Shown here piece after piece: positions 29,842-43,853 of a stretch of DNA of 64,000 nt. The notes beneath the pieces were generated by a model. The model had not been told where the DNA came from and searched no databases. It worked only from the letters and a program-made list of their open reading frames with translations. The position numbers and the translations under genes were made by a program. The stretch covers positions 31,488,957-31,552,956 of the forward strand of contig CM022665.1 of the NCBI GenBank assembly GCA_012295275.1, in the 5' to 3' direction. How positions within the stretch are numbered: the stretch's first letter is position 1; every line of letters begins with the position of its first letter. Source of the DNA: Chrysomallon squamiferum. Taxonomy: Eukaryota > Mollusca > Gastropoda > Neomphalida > Peltospiridae.

Positions 29842-32800
29842 TTTAATATAAACATTTATTTTGATTATTCAAAATGGTTTATATTATATTATATTTTATA
29901 TATACATCATATATCACATAAAAATTTAATTAAATTAAAAATTTAAATAATAATATTAAAAAAGTAAACTATTTTGTACTAACTATAGATGCAAATTAAG
30001 TTTGTTGTTTTACAGAATATTTTAAGAGATTCCTGAATAATTTTAGATTCATGTTACATGCTAGTTAAATCTTCACAACAGTGTAATTATAAAATAGAAA
30101 GTAGACATATAGCAGCAAACAAAAATACTACACTTTTCAGTATTTTAACACTTGGGAATGTGCTAATTCACTGTCCCAGTTACGTGTAAATACAGTGGAA
30201 ATCTACATGTTCATCTTGCTTTATATAATGGGATTTAAAAAAACAAAAACAATCATGGTAAATCATACTATATAATTTTTGAACAGTTTTTTCTTATTTT
30301 TTGTTGTTTTAAAAGATTCATATCCTAATAAAATGTTGTTAAATTCAGCTTTTTTAAGTACACAGCACTCTTTTCTTTTTTTAAACTTGGTTAAAGTCAA
30401 CTGGTTATTATAAAATATATGTGCCTCCACATAATTAAAGCTTACATTGAAAATATATTCACTGATAATATTCTCTAGGGTTTAAGAAAGAGATGTCCAA
30501 GGAGATGTGTGTAAGAATAATGTATTCCAGTGAACTGTTTCTACAGCTATAAGAATTTTACAAGTAAGTAACTGTGTAAGCTGTTTCATCAGTGGCAACA
30601 GCCTTCATTTTGTAAGTAACTCAGTAATTTATATACTATTGACTATTCCCAGATAAATGAGACATCTGGCATTGCAAGCCCATGGCAACATACAGATACA
30701 TAAATATATACAGATATATAAAAGTAAGATATATAAAAATTGTTACAAAACTGCTTTAATTTTTATCTTTTAATTTTTTATTTTTGAATTTTGCAGATAA
30801 ACAATTTAGATAATACAGATTATGTACATATGTTTGCAAATCACATATCACACAAACACACACACACATACACACAAAGGAAAGAAAAATAGAAAAACGA
30901 TCCTCACAATAACAAATACATTTTAAAATCTCCCCTATAATTTACAAGCCTAATGCCCTAAGGTGAACAAGCTATAGTGTGGGATTGATCCCCAGACATC
31001 TCATACCTCAGGCTGGTGCAGTCTGGAACAGAGAAAACATCTGTGTCCCAGCTGGCTCTATAATGTAACAAAGGCTGTTATTTAAATCCCATTCAAACAT
31101 ACATGTACATGAACTGAATTTTTTCAAGATTCAGAATGTCTTTGTATGCAGAACAGTGAAAACAGCTTTGTGCACAGGATTTTAAAACTTTATTAAAATT
31201 TTAAAAATTAATTTCAAGGACTGATGCAGACATAAACAAATAGATAAAAAAATACACTTTAAAAATTTATACATATAAAGTTGAAATCTCTCTCTTTCTG
31301 TTCTTTTTCTTTTCTAGCTTTTTTTACCTAAATATTCATCTTTTTTCCCCAGTTTCTTCTGCTCAAAAGGTTTCCATCCTTTATTTTTTCTTTCCTTCCT
31401 TCCTTGTTTCTTTCTCTTTCTTGCCTTCTCTACCCTACATTACAATTATGTCTGGAGTCAGTTCAGTTTGACTGGCTTTCATGGACCTCTGTGATTTACA
31501 GGAAAACAACTTCAAGTCTTTACACAGGTTCAGAATGTACTTAAGGTTTAACTTTGTTCTTTGCATTCATCACTGGCCAAGCCACTAGTTTCTTTTGAAA
31601 TCAGTCTCCACATTTTTACCCTGCCACAGAACTAATGATCAGAAAAGAAAAAGTACAATTATAACTCAATAATTTTCTAACACAGTCTATGGCAGTCACT
31701 CAAAGGATTAGGTAAAAGTGGTTGCTGGATACAGATGGCCAAAAAAATAGAATGACTGTATGTTTTCCTTCCCAGAGAATATTACTTAATATTTATAAAA
31801 AAGAAATGCTGATAACCATAACAGACTGAGATAAAACATTCAGTACAATTTCAGTGTTGTAATAAATATTCTTTTTCAAACTCTACATTATGTAGAACAG
31901 AAATTTAATGATGTCATTCATAACAGCATCATAAAAAACAATCACTATTATTACACTAACATGGGAGCAAAATATTTTTTACAAAACAATGTGCAAGGAA
32001 AATAATCTTAAATCACAAAATAAACTAAATGGATTACCCTTCATGCATCACATTTTTATCTATCTTTATCCCTAACATCTCACTGAAAATATGAAATACT
32101 TCTGCATCTATTTATGACATAAATCAAAAAATGTGTTATATCTCAGTTTACAGATTTAGTCCCAGAAAAATGTGAACAAGTAGGTTACATTCTGGAATAT
32201 GACTTTTAAAAATAGTTAATGTCAGGTCAAAATGGTGTTTTAGCATATTCTTTGGCTTTCTTACATGTCTAAAACTCTGGTTTCTTATTTTTAATTATCA
32301 CAAAAGCAATGAAAATCAGAACATGTGACAAAAGAAGCTGTATAATGGATGTTATATAAAGCAGCGACTGTCATTAACTGGTATCCTTTTCTGATTTATC
32401 ACAAGCATCATTTTTCTTCCAAAGCAATCCATGTCACAATAAAACTAATGAACATGAAAAAGAGGACAGAAACCATAGAAAAAGGACACTTGCCAAAGCA
32501 CCTTTACGGATCAACTTTCTTTGCTTTGGAGTGTTGACCAAACTTTCTTTGTTTGCACCAAACATGCTTCCTCTCCATATACAAACAAGTTTCCAAAAAC
32601 TTCTCCCTTGACCAGTAAATATTAAATGAAGTTCCTATCGATTGTCACATTTTAATCTCTAAGATACCAGCTCTCCTCAAACATGTGTTGTTCATTCAAG
32701 AAGGGTATTCCCATTATGCTGGACACCAATTAAATGGGTTGATAGTAATTGGTTTGTAGAAAATTTAAGTGTATATGCATGCTTCTGTGTTTAGGTCAGT

Positions 32801-35800
32801 AAATGTATGTATATGTGTGGCTATGACAGACAGTGACAGACAGACAGAGAAAAAAGACAGAAAGATATAGAGAAAGAGAAAAAGAATGGGATAAAAAGTG
32901 AGAGAACTTGAGAACAGATAAAGTCAACAGAGATGTATAAACAACTGGACATTTATGCTATTTATCAAAAATAAAAGATACAATAAGCTATTTCAATCTC
33001 TAATGTTTGCTTAATCAAATTATCTTTAAAAAATGTCTAACATGTTTATCAATTTAATTCATTTAGTTAGTGTTCAATGTAAAATTAAAAAAAAGGAAAA
33101 TTACTTTTTGAAAAAAATTTGGTGATTAAAATATATTATAAAATTATTTAAGGTGATACTGTCAGAAAACTCTAGTAAACAAATATTCATAATACTGATC
33201 CTGTTAATGAATTAAAAACTACATATTCTTTATTCAAATCAATATCTGGAACTCAGATACAAATGAATAGTTTCAGATTTTAATTCTTCTATACCACTCC
33301 TTCAGAAGCAACAACTTTTAGAAAAAACATTGACAGTCCACTATATACATAGATGTTACTGCCTCACTTAAAAAAAAAAATAATCATATTTTAACAGTTT
33401 CCATTTTACATCAGTATCTAAAAACAATGGTCAGCTGCAATATCATAGTTTATTAGAACAAATATTTCTGTATTACTAATGTTTTAATAATACATACTGT
33501 CACTCACCTTTACCCTTTTGAAATTTTAGTGTTGTTTTATCCATTTTTGAAATTATACATCCCTCACAGAACTGCAGTTACAAATATATGTATAGGTACA
33601 CACACATGCGGTTCTGTATTAACTGACTGGGTGACTGTCAACCACTCACTCCAGTAGTCTAGTGCTGCTCCAAACAAAACCAAAGTGTCACTAAATCTGT
33701 CACTTCTGTGTACCTTCCAATTATACTGAACAATATATCCTATATACAACAAACAGACACTGAATACAACCGATATTCAACATAATGATTAAGATTAAAA
33801 TAAAACTCTCTAGGATTTAAAAAACGTTATGTCACAGGCAACAAAAATCCAGCACCTGCAAGCTGTTACTTTTTAGCGTCAGTCACACAAAAACATATTT
33901 TCCTTCAGTGCAAAACCATTGTTTGACACATTCAGTTAATCGTGAAAAATGTGCAGTGCAGACTGACCACAGGACAGTGTCCACACTAGAGAAATGCGTG
34001 GTCAACTGCAGGACATGACAAGCTCTCGCTGTTTGTATTCAGGTACGGTCAAGGGAAAGAGGTCATATTAATACAAGGGGGGTTGTCTCACAACATGAAA
34101 ATCAATTCAGAAATTTTTACCGGAAAGGAAAGCAAATGGACTTGAATTGATTTAGGAAGTGAAACATACAAGTGTGTGTATGTATGTAGTGTGTGAACAA
34201 CACTGAGCATTGCACTGACAGTGACACATCCTGATAAAAATCTATATAATTGTTTGGTTTTTTATTTCACTTGTTATCAAAGCTTCTTGTGTGCTTTGTA
34301 TCTTTCACTACTACAGTTGTGAAATTCAGCCAAACCCAATACCCAATACGTCTTTGTTAGGTTGACCTTCTTTTTGTCAATACATCAAAGTAGGTGACTG
34401 GTATTAGCTGAAGTTACTCCACAGTGGAAGATTCTATATTTGTGTCTCTGTGTGTCAAAAGACAACAGTTTAAAAACACTGAGTAAAACCCATGATCTAT
34501 AGAACGATAACATTTCTGCTGTAACATTATTACCTGAACCTGAAATGTATCAGTTCATAAAAACATGTTGAAAAAGCTGCTGGTGTAATTAATGAGTTAA
34601 ATTTTTTCAAACTGTGCCTGAGATTGTGTCAACATGTGGAAAGTTGTTGGCTTCAGATTGTTTAATGAATAAGTAAATATTAATTTGTTTCATGATACCT
34701 TAGCAATTTAGTATTTTTCTGTTAATACTGAAATGTATTAGTTGTTAAAAACAAAAATATTATTTTATAAATTTTGTCTGAAATGTTTGAAAATGTATGT
34801 CTGTGTGAATGTGTAATATGTTTATACACTTTGTGTTTTTATTTTAAAACATGTATGTTTCATTGAATAGTAAGCAGAATATGCCTTTAGGACATTTCTA
34901 AAAATATTTTATCTGATGACCTCAAAACAACATCTTCAAAACTTTAATTTCATATTATTAATATTTATGAGCATTTAATTTAATTATACACAAGCAAAAG
35001 TTAAGTTATATATATGTATGTATTATTCTGAATTTGAGTAGATTTAATAAATGTCTTAAAAATATTCTATACATTCTCTTTGAAAACAGCTGCATAAAAA
35101 AAAATATATATAATGAAATAAAAATTTGCTTCTTATAAATTCAACAAAAGATTCATATTTCTTGGCACTGGTTAAATTGGCAGTGGTCTGGCTTTTATAT
35201 ACATGTGTGCCAACTGAAATTTATCTTCAATAAGTATTAAACAAGTATTAATGTATATTTACATGCATATACATATCTTTTATTTAGTAGGTTCATCCAT
35301 GCATAAAGGTGGCAAAGAATGTGCTTGCTTTGTTACCTAACAGCTACCATTTCTTTTCCCTTTTCTCAATACTACCAGAATAATGTATGGAATTTGAAAA
35401 ACAAAAACAGGAAATGTTAAAAAAGAAAGAAAAAACCAGAAACAATTTCATACATTATAATTTTTTTCATTTGTTGCTTTTAAAATGTTTACAAGGATAT
35501 AAAAACATATTAATGCAATTAAAAGTGAATGGAATATATTAATTTTGTCTTTTTAAATGAGATTTTTAAAATGTTCTAATATGTGTTTATGTGTCTTTCT
35601 TTAAATCTGCATGTGTATGTGTGCTTCTGTACTTTTCAAATTATAAATATTAAAATAAGATCAGATATTTGATGAAAACTAACAAATAAAAATATACATT
35701 CACTCTAATCAGTTTTAACATATGTACATTATTTTCTTAAACCCACATAACTACATCCTAACTTTTCTAATTATTTCTTTTAACTTAATATACCCGCAAT

Positions 35801-37729
35801 GTTTTTTAAAATACATGATCATGCCAGCATCATTCCTGGACATCAGATCAGCTACCCAGTAATAAATCTGAATAAAAGAAATAAACACCTTAAAAAAACT
35901 GGAATAGCAATTCATTACATTTATTATATAACAGAACAGCATTATTATCTTCATTATATAACACAACAGTATTATTATATTTAATATACAAAAGTATGGT
36001 ATTATATACATTTTTATTATATACAGAATATTTTTATTATATTTATTATATAACAGTCTAGCATTATCATAAAATATTTTTGAAGTGGCCATTTGATGAG
36101 CGCATCAAAATGTAAACCAAACATATCTTTATGACAGGCCATATATTTCTTAGTTTTTTCTTCAACTTAAAAGTTTTCTTGGTTTCTCTGTAGTTGTTTC
36201 CTAGAAGCATCATGTTTGTATTACACCATATTACATATTGATATCTTTGAGACTGATGTGTACTTAAACACCATAAATTATCTCTGAAAGTATGTTATAA
36301 GGGTTGCTAAGATCTGAATGAATTCATCAGCTTATGTAATTCTTGTTCAAACCCTTTATCTTTCAGCAACTTCAATAAAAAGTGGCAACAAGTTTTGGAA
36401 TTTGGTTAATTAACAGCAGCATGTTATCCAGGGCTTGTGCTCCACACTTTCTTTTTAGTAATTTCAACAAAAATTTGCAACAAGTTTTGAAATCTAGTTA
36501 ATTAATTTCAGAAGTTTCTTCAGATGACTTCAAGTTGACTGAGTATAAAATATTTTTAAAACAAAATAAAATATGGAACTAAATATTTTAGAGGTTCTTC
36601 TTGGGTTTTTTGTTGTTGTTTTTTGGGGGGGATTTATAGTTGTTTATCTTCAGTTTTTATTATTATTTATTTTTATATTATTATATTTAATTTTAAAAAT
36701 GGCACATTATTCAGCATATATCTTACAATATATGTTGTTGTTCTAGTTGTTATTTTGGGGGTTTTTCAAATGATATATTTTGTTATATCTTTGTATATCT
36801 GACTTACTATATTTTTATAATCTGCTTACACTGGTTAATTTTTTATTTAAATTTACATCTGAGCACACCTCAGTATTAATGGTTTTAACTAGTAATGCAT
36901 TTCTTGTATAATAACGGTATTACAGGAGAAAAACCTTTTCATTATCTGCTGTTGATCAGCATCTTTTATGAGCACCTTTCCACAGAGAATGACATAACAC
37001 ATCCTTCAACAAACTTGTTATAGAGCAATGAGATGAATGGGAAATTCCCCAATTGGCTTTAAGGTTTTGATATAACAACTGATAAATTCATCATAAAGCA
37101 GTGGACTGAATAAGAAATAACTAACTGCCTTTGAATTACTTGTAGTTCCTTATATAACAGTGTTAACTTTTTCACAGATACATTTCTATACTTCTAACTT
37201 GTCTTCTTGTTCAGTTTGCTTGAATGCTCTTTAATGTACTGTTTATTAACAGCAAACTGCAAAATGTCAAAATCTCAATGATTTTTCTGCTTGCTAAAAC
37301 ATGAAATATTTACCTGTTAATTATCAAAGTGAAAAGCAATTAACACCTGTACAAGTAAGAGACAGACTTCCAATTTAGGGTGTTTCTCTCATGTTTTTGA
37401 ATTTAATGGGTTATATAAACATGTTATATGAATGAGTGTGTATCAGTTACACGTGATAAATATTGACTAAACTTGTCACAGAGGTCCTAATACATGTCTT
37501 AATAATATTATATAAAAAAGTATACACTTATGAAGTGTGTTGATACTTGTTTAAGAAACTCTTTATCATTATCTGATATGTTTTTCTGGTATTTGAAAGT
37601 TTTTGTTGTTGTTTTTGTCTGTGATGTTGCCATTAGATTTCAAAATAACAAAACAATGTAAATTTGGTTCTGTTAATTTAAATTCTTAACATTTTAATCT
37701 AATTCAGTAATAATTTACACAGACACACA

Positions 37730-37760
<31 letters not shown>

Positions 37761-37775
37761 TTACATCTATATATA

Positions 37776-37818
<43 letters not shown>

Positions 37819-40800
37819 ATAATCTATTACTCTCAGTCAAAATAAATTACATATTTTTAAAAAACCATGAAGAAATATTTGAAAAATGTTTTAAATTTTG
37901 TAAATAAAGTCATTTCACTATATATTATTATGATAAAAACATATTTTGACTATGTTATAACCTAATATAAAATCTGTTTTAACTGAAGCCAGTAATTGAT
38001 GGGTTTTTTTTTACTACTAGCACTGGCTAAAAAGAAATTTTTATTTTAAATATTAAAATTCAGTAACTAACCATTCATGTTAATTCTAGCATTAAACTGG
38101 GAAGGATCTTCTGTCTGTTCTAAATAAAGACATGGTTCACACTTTTCTCTTCCCAGCAGACATCAATTGTTGAAATTTCTGTGGTCATTCCATATGCATG
38201 CAACATTTGAAAAACAAATTAGAAGGAAAAGAAATCTTCTTTCAATAATTTACCTGAAAATGGATTTCAGTTATTAATTACTTGCTACAGTAGTTGTAGT
38301 AGTATGTATCACACCATCTGGTATAGGCAGATTAATGTGTGTGTGTTTGTGTGTGTGCAAATGTGATTTTGTCTGTGTGATACGTATATTACAGTTATAT
38401 CCAGGTCTGTAGAAATATGTGCCTGACTGATTATGGTGAGCACTGTTTGTGTTTGTGTATGTGTATGTGATATGTGTGTGTACGTGTGTCTTCGTATATG
38501 TGTATGTATGTGTTTGTATGTTTGTGTGTGCATGCATGCACGTGCACATCTGTAAAATATTTAGAAAGGTAAATATTTAAATACTATGACAGGGGATGCA
38601 AATAAATATAATAACTCTGTGCTCTTGTACAAGGAAGATAATAATACTGTTCTGTTGCATAATATATATAATAATATTGTTCCATTGTAAAATAAATATA
38701 ATGCTTTTTTTTAACTGTACAAATAAATATATTTTACTAGACAGCAAATATATTAACAATATTTTTTTGTATAATACAATATCATGCCATATAATACATT
38801 GGTGTCTCTTAATTCAAATTTGATCCATTTGAACTTTTACTTGTTTGAATTTGAATCAATTTTTCCCCTACAGAAATAATGGAAATGAAATAATTGATTC
38901 CCAAACCCAAAATCAGCAACCATTTCAATAAACTTAAACAGCAAATACATGTAATTTATAGATAAAAATAACACAACTAAATGCCCCAAAAAATAAATTA
39001 AATATGAAAACAATAAATAAAATACTTAATTACTTTTTACTTCAATATTCTTCATAGATGTCATGGTTATATATATATAAAACACAAGAGAGTTACTCTA
39101 CAGAAACTTTTGCAGTGAGAGATAAACTGGGTGCACAATAGATAGTGTTTAAGCAACAAGGGCATTTTTTGCAGCACGTGCAGTTTCAATGTAAAAGTAT
39201 CATTCAAGCTGCAGATGTTGAATTTAGCATTCAAAATCAGGAATATTCCAAGCATGAAGCACCAAAGTATTTAAGTTATATAACATTATTTGTTTGTACA
39301 ATAAAAATAATAATATTCTGTTAGTGTTAAATAATAAAACAACACAATTCTGTTGTATAAAATATTATTGTAATTTTTTATGTTGTGGTTTTATATTATT
39401 TTATTTTACATATCCATATACTAGTCATAGAAAAAACATTATGTATATGTTTTTATTATAATTTAAACCATAGCAACTGTCATTTCCTGTTGCCTGGGGA
39501 TAAACCTATTTAGATTATGTAGTGTTAACACTGCATGTAGATGTCAAAGTGATATTTCTCTCCTCAGTGACAAACCACCTATTAAAAGCTTGTGCAAACA
39601 TCTTAACAAAATCCAACACAGATAGGCAATGAAAATTCAACATGAAAAATCAATTTTCTAAGATTCTTTCATGATTTGTATTCTGATCCTGTCAACAAGA
39701 TGTCAGCAAGAAGACTTCTTCAAACAGAAAATCTTTGAAGTTAATCACAGTTTGCATTTAATAGTAAGGCCAGGCCAAGCCATGATTAATCACCGAAGGA
39801 TTATCACTGACAGTTCTGTTAAGGAACACTGGCATAAAAATAATTATATCATCATTTTTATTAAACACATATAAACACTAGACATATTTAGAGTATTTGA
39901 GTTTTTTTACAATGTTATGTTAGTATTAATTTTGCAATTTAAAACCATATACAATATATAGAATGTGTGTGTGTTTGTGTGTGTGTAAAATTATAAAATA
40001 TCCATATTTTATCATGAGAAATTTTAAACTTGAATGGTCTCAGTATTTAATATCTTAAAGTAGATGTGTATGTATGTTTGCATTTGCAGTACAAAAAACA
40101 AAAAAATCTTAAAATATAGGTAAGTATTAATTTTGAGATACATAGTGCATATATATATAAATAAAATTATAAAATATATTTAACCATTTCAAACTTCTGG
40201 TGATTTAATGCCTTTGTGTAGATGTGTATGTTTGTATGTGTTTGTCACTTTGTGTTCAGATGGATAGGTCTGAAAAACAATACTTCCAGAAAACCCAACA
40301 TTTTCACACATGAGACAGACACACAGAAAGACAGACAGAGACATATAGAAAGAAAGAAACTGATAGAGAAGCTGAAACTGTTTTTTGTAAAATGCTCAAA
40401 AGAACACTTTTATCTATTACCAAAACAAAAATCAAAACAAAAAAAATTATAATAATAATAATAAAATAAAATTAAATAAAAAATAGCACCTGAATTATAG
40501 CATATTAAATGTATAGAGCTTACATGTAAAATCTGCCAGTAATAAAGTGATTAGCAAAATTGAAATCTGCTTCAGAACAGTAATAAAAACACTATTTCTG
40601 TTACCTATATACAAATTTATATACTTCGGTTATCACATGTAGCAGTTACTGCTTATACAGTGTACAGATAAATACTTGTCTGTGATAAATTATTAGTTAA
40701 ACTGTAATCTTAATCAGAGAAATGATATCAAAAATACTATTTGTTTCATATATGATTATATCTGCTTTAAATGACACAGACATAAGCAATAATAATGTCA

Positions 40801-43800
40801 ATGCAATGAAATACAGTACTTACAGATAAAGTTGCTAAAGATACACTGTTTTGAAAACAAAAATAAATATGCTTTATTTAAATTGCTTTTTTTTTTTCTT
40901 TACTTTACAAACTTGTTTTATTTCATATTCTGGTGTTTTCAAATATTTACACATTTATCCCATAGATGTTTACATTCAGTTCCATTTACTTTTAATATCT
41001 GGACATGGAAGCAAATGTTTCTGAAATGAATCAGCCAATATTATCTAACTATATATCACTCCATGGCCATGAGGCAGATGCTCCTTTCAGCCAGAACTGC
41101 TTAAAAATAGCTACTTTATTTTCTCTGCTTCCTACCTTTTCAATAACTCTGCTAATAGCACTTGAAAGAGCTACCAAGGTTGGCTGGTTAATAATTTCTT
41201 CGTCTCTGCAGTGGTGATCCTCTGAGGATAACAGTATAGATGAACATGTGAAGTAAATCTCACTATTATCTTTATACATGTCATCACAGATTGCACCGAC
41301 ATGCAGACATTTATTCTTTTTAAGCTCTGTTTATTGTTATTATCTGAAATGCCACAAAATAAACTAATGATTTACAATTAGGGAAGGATATATGTAGGTG
41401 AGAATACTGCTTTAGAAAGCTCTTTTACTGATTTACATTTGCACTCTTGAGATCTTGCTAAGTTCTTGGCAAAATGCCTTATACTTAGTTTTAAACTTTT
41501 CTGTCTCTATCAAATTTAACTGCTAATGTTTTAACTGAAGCTTTAAAAATAAAACTCCAAAACTGTTTTAACAAATAAAAAATAATATTGTTGCCTGCAA
41601 AGAGAATAAATAATTCTTTCTTCCCTACAGCTTAAAGCATATCTTTAAAAGTAGTTTTGTAACTATATAATACAAAATTTAATATGTTCAGTTATTTAAA
41701 AAAATATATAAATATATTCTTCATCTAATAAAAAATTAATGTATCTGATATAATGGACAGTACTATGAACCTCAATTTCACAATAGTACTTCCCTATTTA
41801 TTTATTTATTTAAATTCTATTTATTTATTATTAATTTATTTTTAATTTAAAAAAAAACATTATTTATTTATTTATTTATTTATTTACTTATTTATTTGTT
41901 TATTTATTTATTATTATTCTTTTACATTTAATTATTCCCCCCCCCACCTATCCCAAAATAATAAAAATGACTTCACTTTGACAGTTACTTCCTTAGCTTT
42001 TAAACATTTATTTCTTCAGTTTTATATCTATGGGTAGGTCTGACACAAAAACAAATCATAAAGTTAATGTCTCTGTTTCAGGACCAAGGTCTTCCCCATG
42101 AAGCATTGATCTCCAAAAACTGGTACAAGTATTACATCCAGATGGTGTGAAGACTTCAGTTTAATAATGAATCTTGTGATGTGTAATGAAGTTTACTGAC
42201 CATGGCTAACCAGGAAGAGATCCTGCTGGTTGCCACATCAAGAATCAAGAGCATGAATGAAGAAACTATTAACCCAGTGTTCAGGGTCACAGGATGTTTT
42301 ACTGCTTCCATTTAGTTACAAGTCCATCTCTACCAGAAACTAATGAAATTTTTACTACATCAAGTGTATCAATAGGACGACACCCCAAAATTGCTTGTCA
42401 GTAGAATTTTCATTTTACCCATCACTGTTGATCATAATTAAAAAAACAAAAACAAAAAAAACTATCCAGTCTGATACAAAACAACATTTATTTATTTATT
42501 TAGTTATTTATACATGTGAATAGATGAATTTGAAACCTTAACTAGATAATTAATTATTCCAAATATGGAATTGATTTATTAAATTTTTAACTGGTGGGGA
42601 AAGTTCAGGCAACCACTGGGATAAGCTTACCTAGAAATAAAAATTGTTTTGGAAGAATGCAAATTTGGTCGTAACAGCCAAAATTAACTATCAGCTTATG
42701 TGACAGAAATAGTTAATGTACTATATATAGGTTCTGTAATCCTCTACAGGTTTTCAGGTGCAAACATAAAAATATGTGAACTGGCAGTTAATTTTCATAA
42801 CATATTTTTCTTTAGATAATAAGAAAACAAAAAAACAGAGACGTACTGTGAAGTGTGATCATTTCTTTTCTGTTTTTTGTCTTTTTTTACTGAATTTGTT
42901 TTTCAGATATATATTTTATTGTATATTTTAACACAATGGGGAAAAATGAACTTTGTAATTTAACTGATTTTAAATATTTTTTGTTAAAAATAGTTATATC
43001 TTCAAATAGGTGTTTAATTAATCAAATTAATAATTCTACAACATGGAAAAAGATCTATTTTGAAACTGTAACAAACCTACCTAATAAAATGAAATCATAC
43101 ATAGAACTGTACAAATCACAAAACAATTTCAGCATTCATATTAAATTCTTAACAGTATTTTATTACTACAAAAGAAAAACAATCATATGTATTTTTTATA
43201 TTTTTATTTATTGTTTGATTGACTGACTGGCTGATTAATTAACTAATTGATTGATTGATTGATTGTTTTTTTTTTAACAATTACTGCAGTATCATTTTCT
43301 GATCTAACTGCACTAACAGATATAAAGGTCTTAATAACAAATCTGCTAAACTATTAAGTAGGGAAGACAAGTTTGTCAAATAGGTTATGGACCTGATGTT
43401 TCATAGCAGTTAACACATCTGAAATACACATTACAATTATTAACACTGGAATCTATAAAACACATACACAGGAATATCATGCTGAGTAGTCAGTGATATT
43501 TTTCACCCCCAAAAAATTTGTGCTAAGGTGAAATATGCTGCTGCCTATCAAAATATCAAGCATTGTGTCAGTTTACTGCCTGAAGGTCAGATTTAAAATA
43601 CAGGTTTTCTCAATGGAATGAATACTGCATGTAGTGTAATAGAGACAGGAGTATTGGTATTTACAATACAGATCAAGTGCTACAGGTCTTATCATCTGAC
43701 TTATGAAGAATTCTGTATGTAAGCAGAATTCAATAAAGAAAATTTATTATGATTTCAAAAACATACAGACATCTTCATCCAATTCAAACTAATTTAAACT

Positions 43801-43820
43801 GGATTTTCCAAACACACAGA

Positions 43821-43853
<33 letters not shown>

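Noticed and set aside
35751-36092. 113-codon minus-strand open frame
   Set aside because: Most of it overlaps the 30-bp minisatellite; composition is Ile/Tyr/Asn-rich as expected of AT-rich non-coding DNA.
37722-37816. CRISPR-like array
   Set aside because: It is a simple ACAT/AC microsatellite without spacers, in a eukaryotic genome.
38274-38549. His/Thr-rich minus-strand open frames
   Set aside because: They are translations of a degenerate TG/CA tract in two frames.
42936-43226. 96-codon plus-strand open frame starting ACAATGGGG
   Set aside because: Good start context but extreme Ile/Lys/Asn/Tyr bias, no recognised motif and a tail running into a TTGATTGA repeat.
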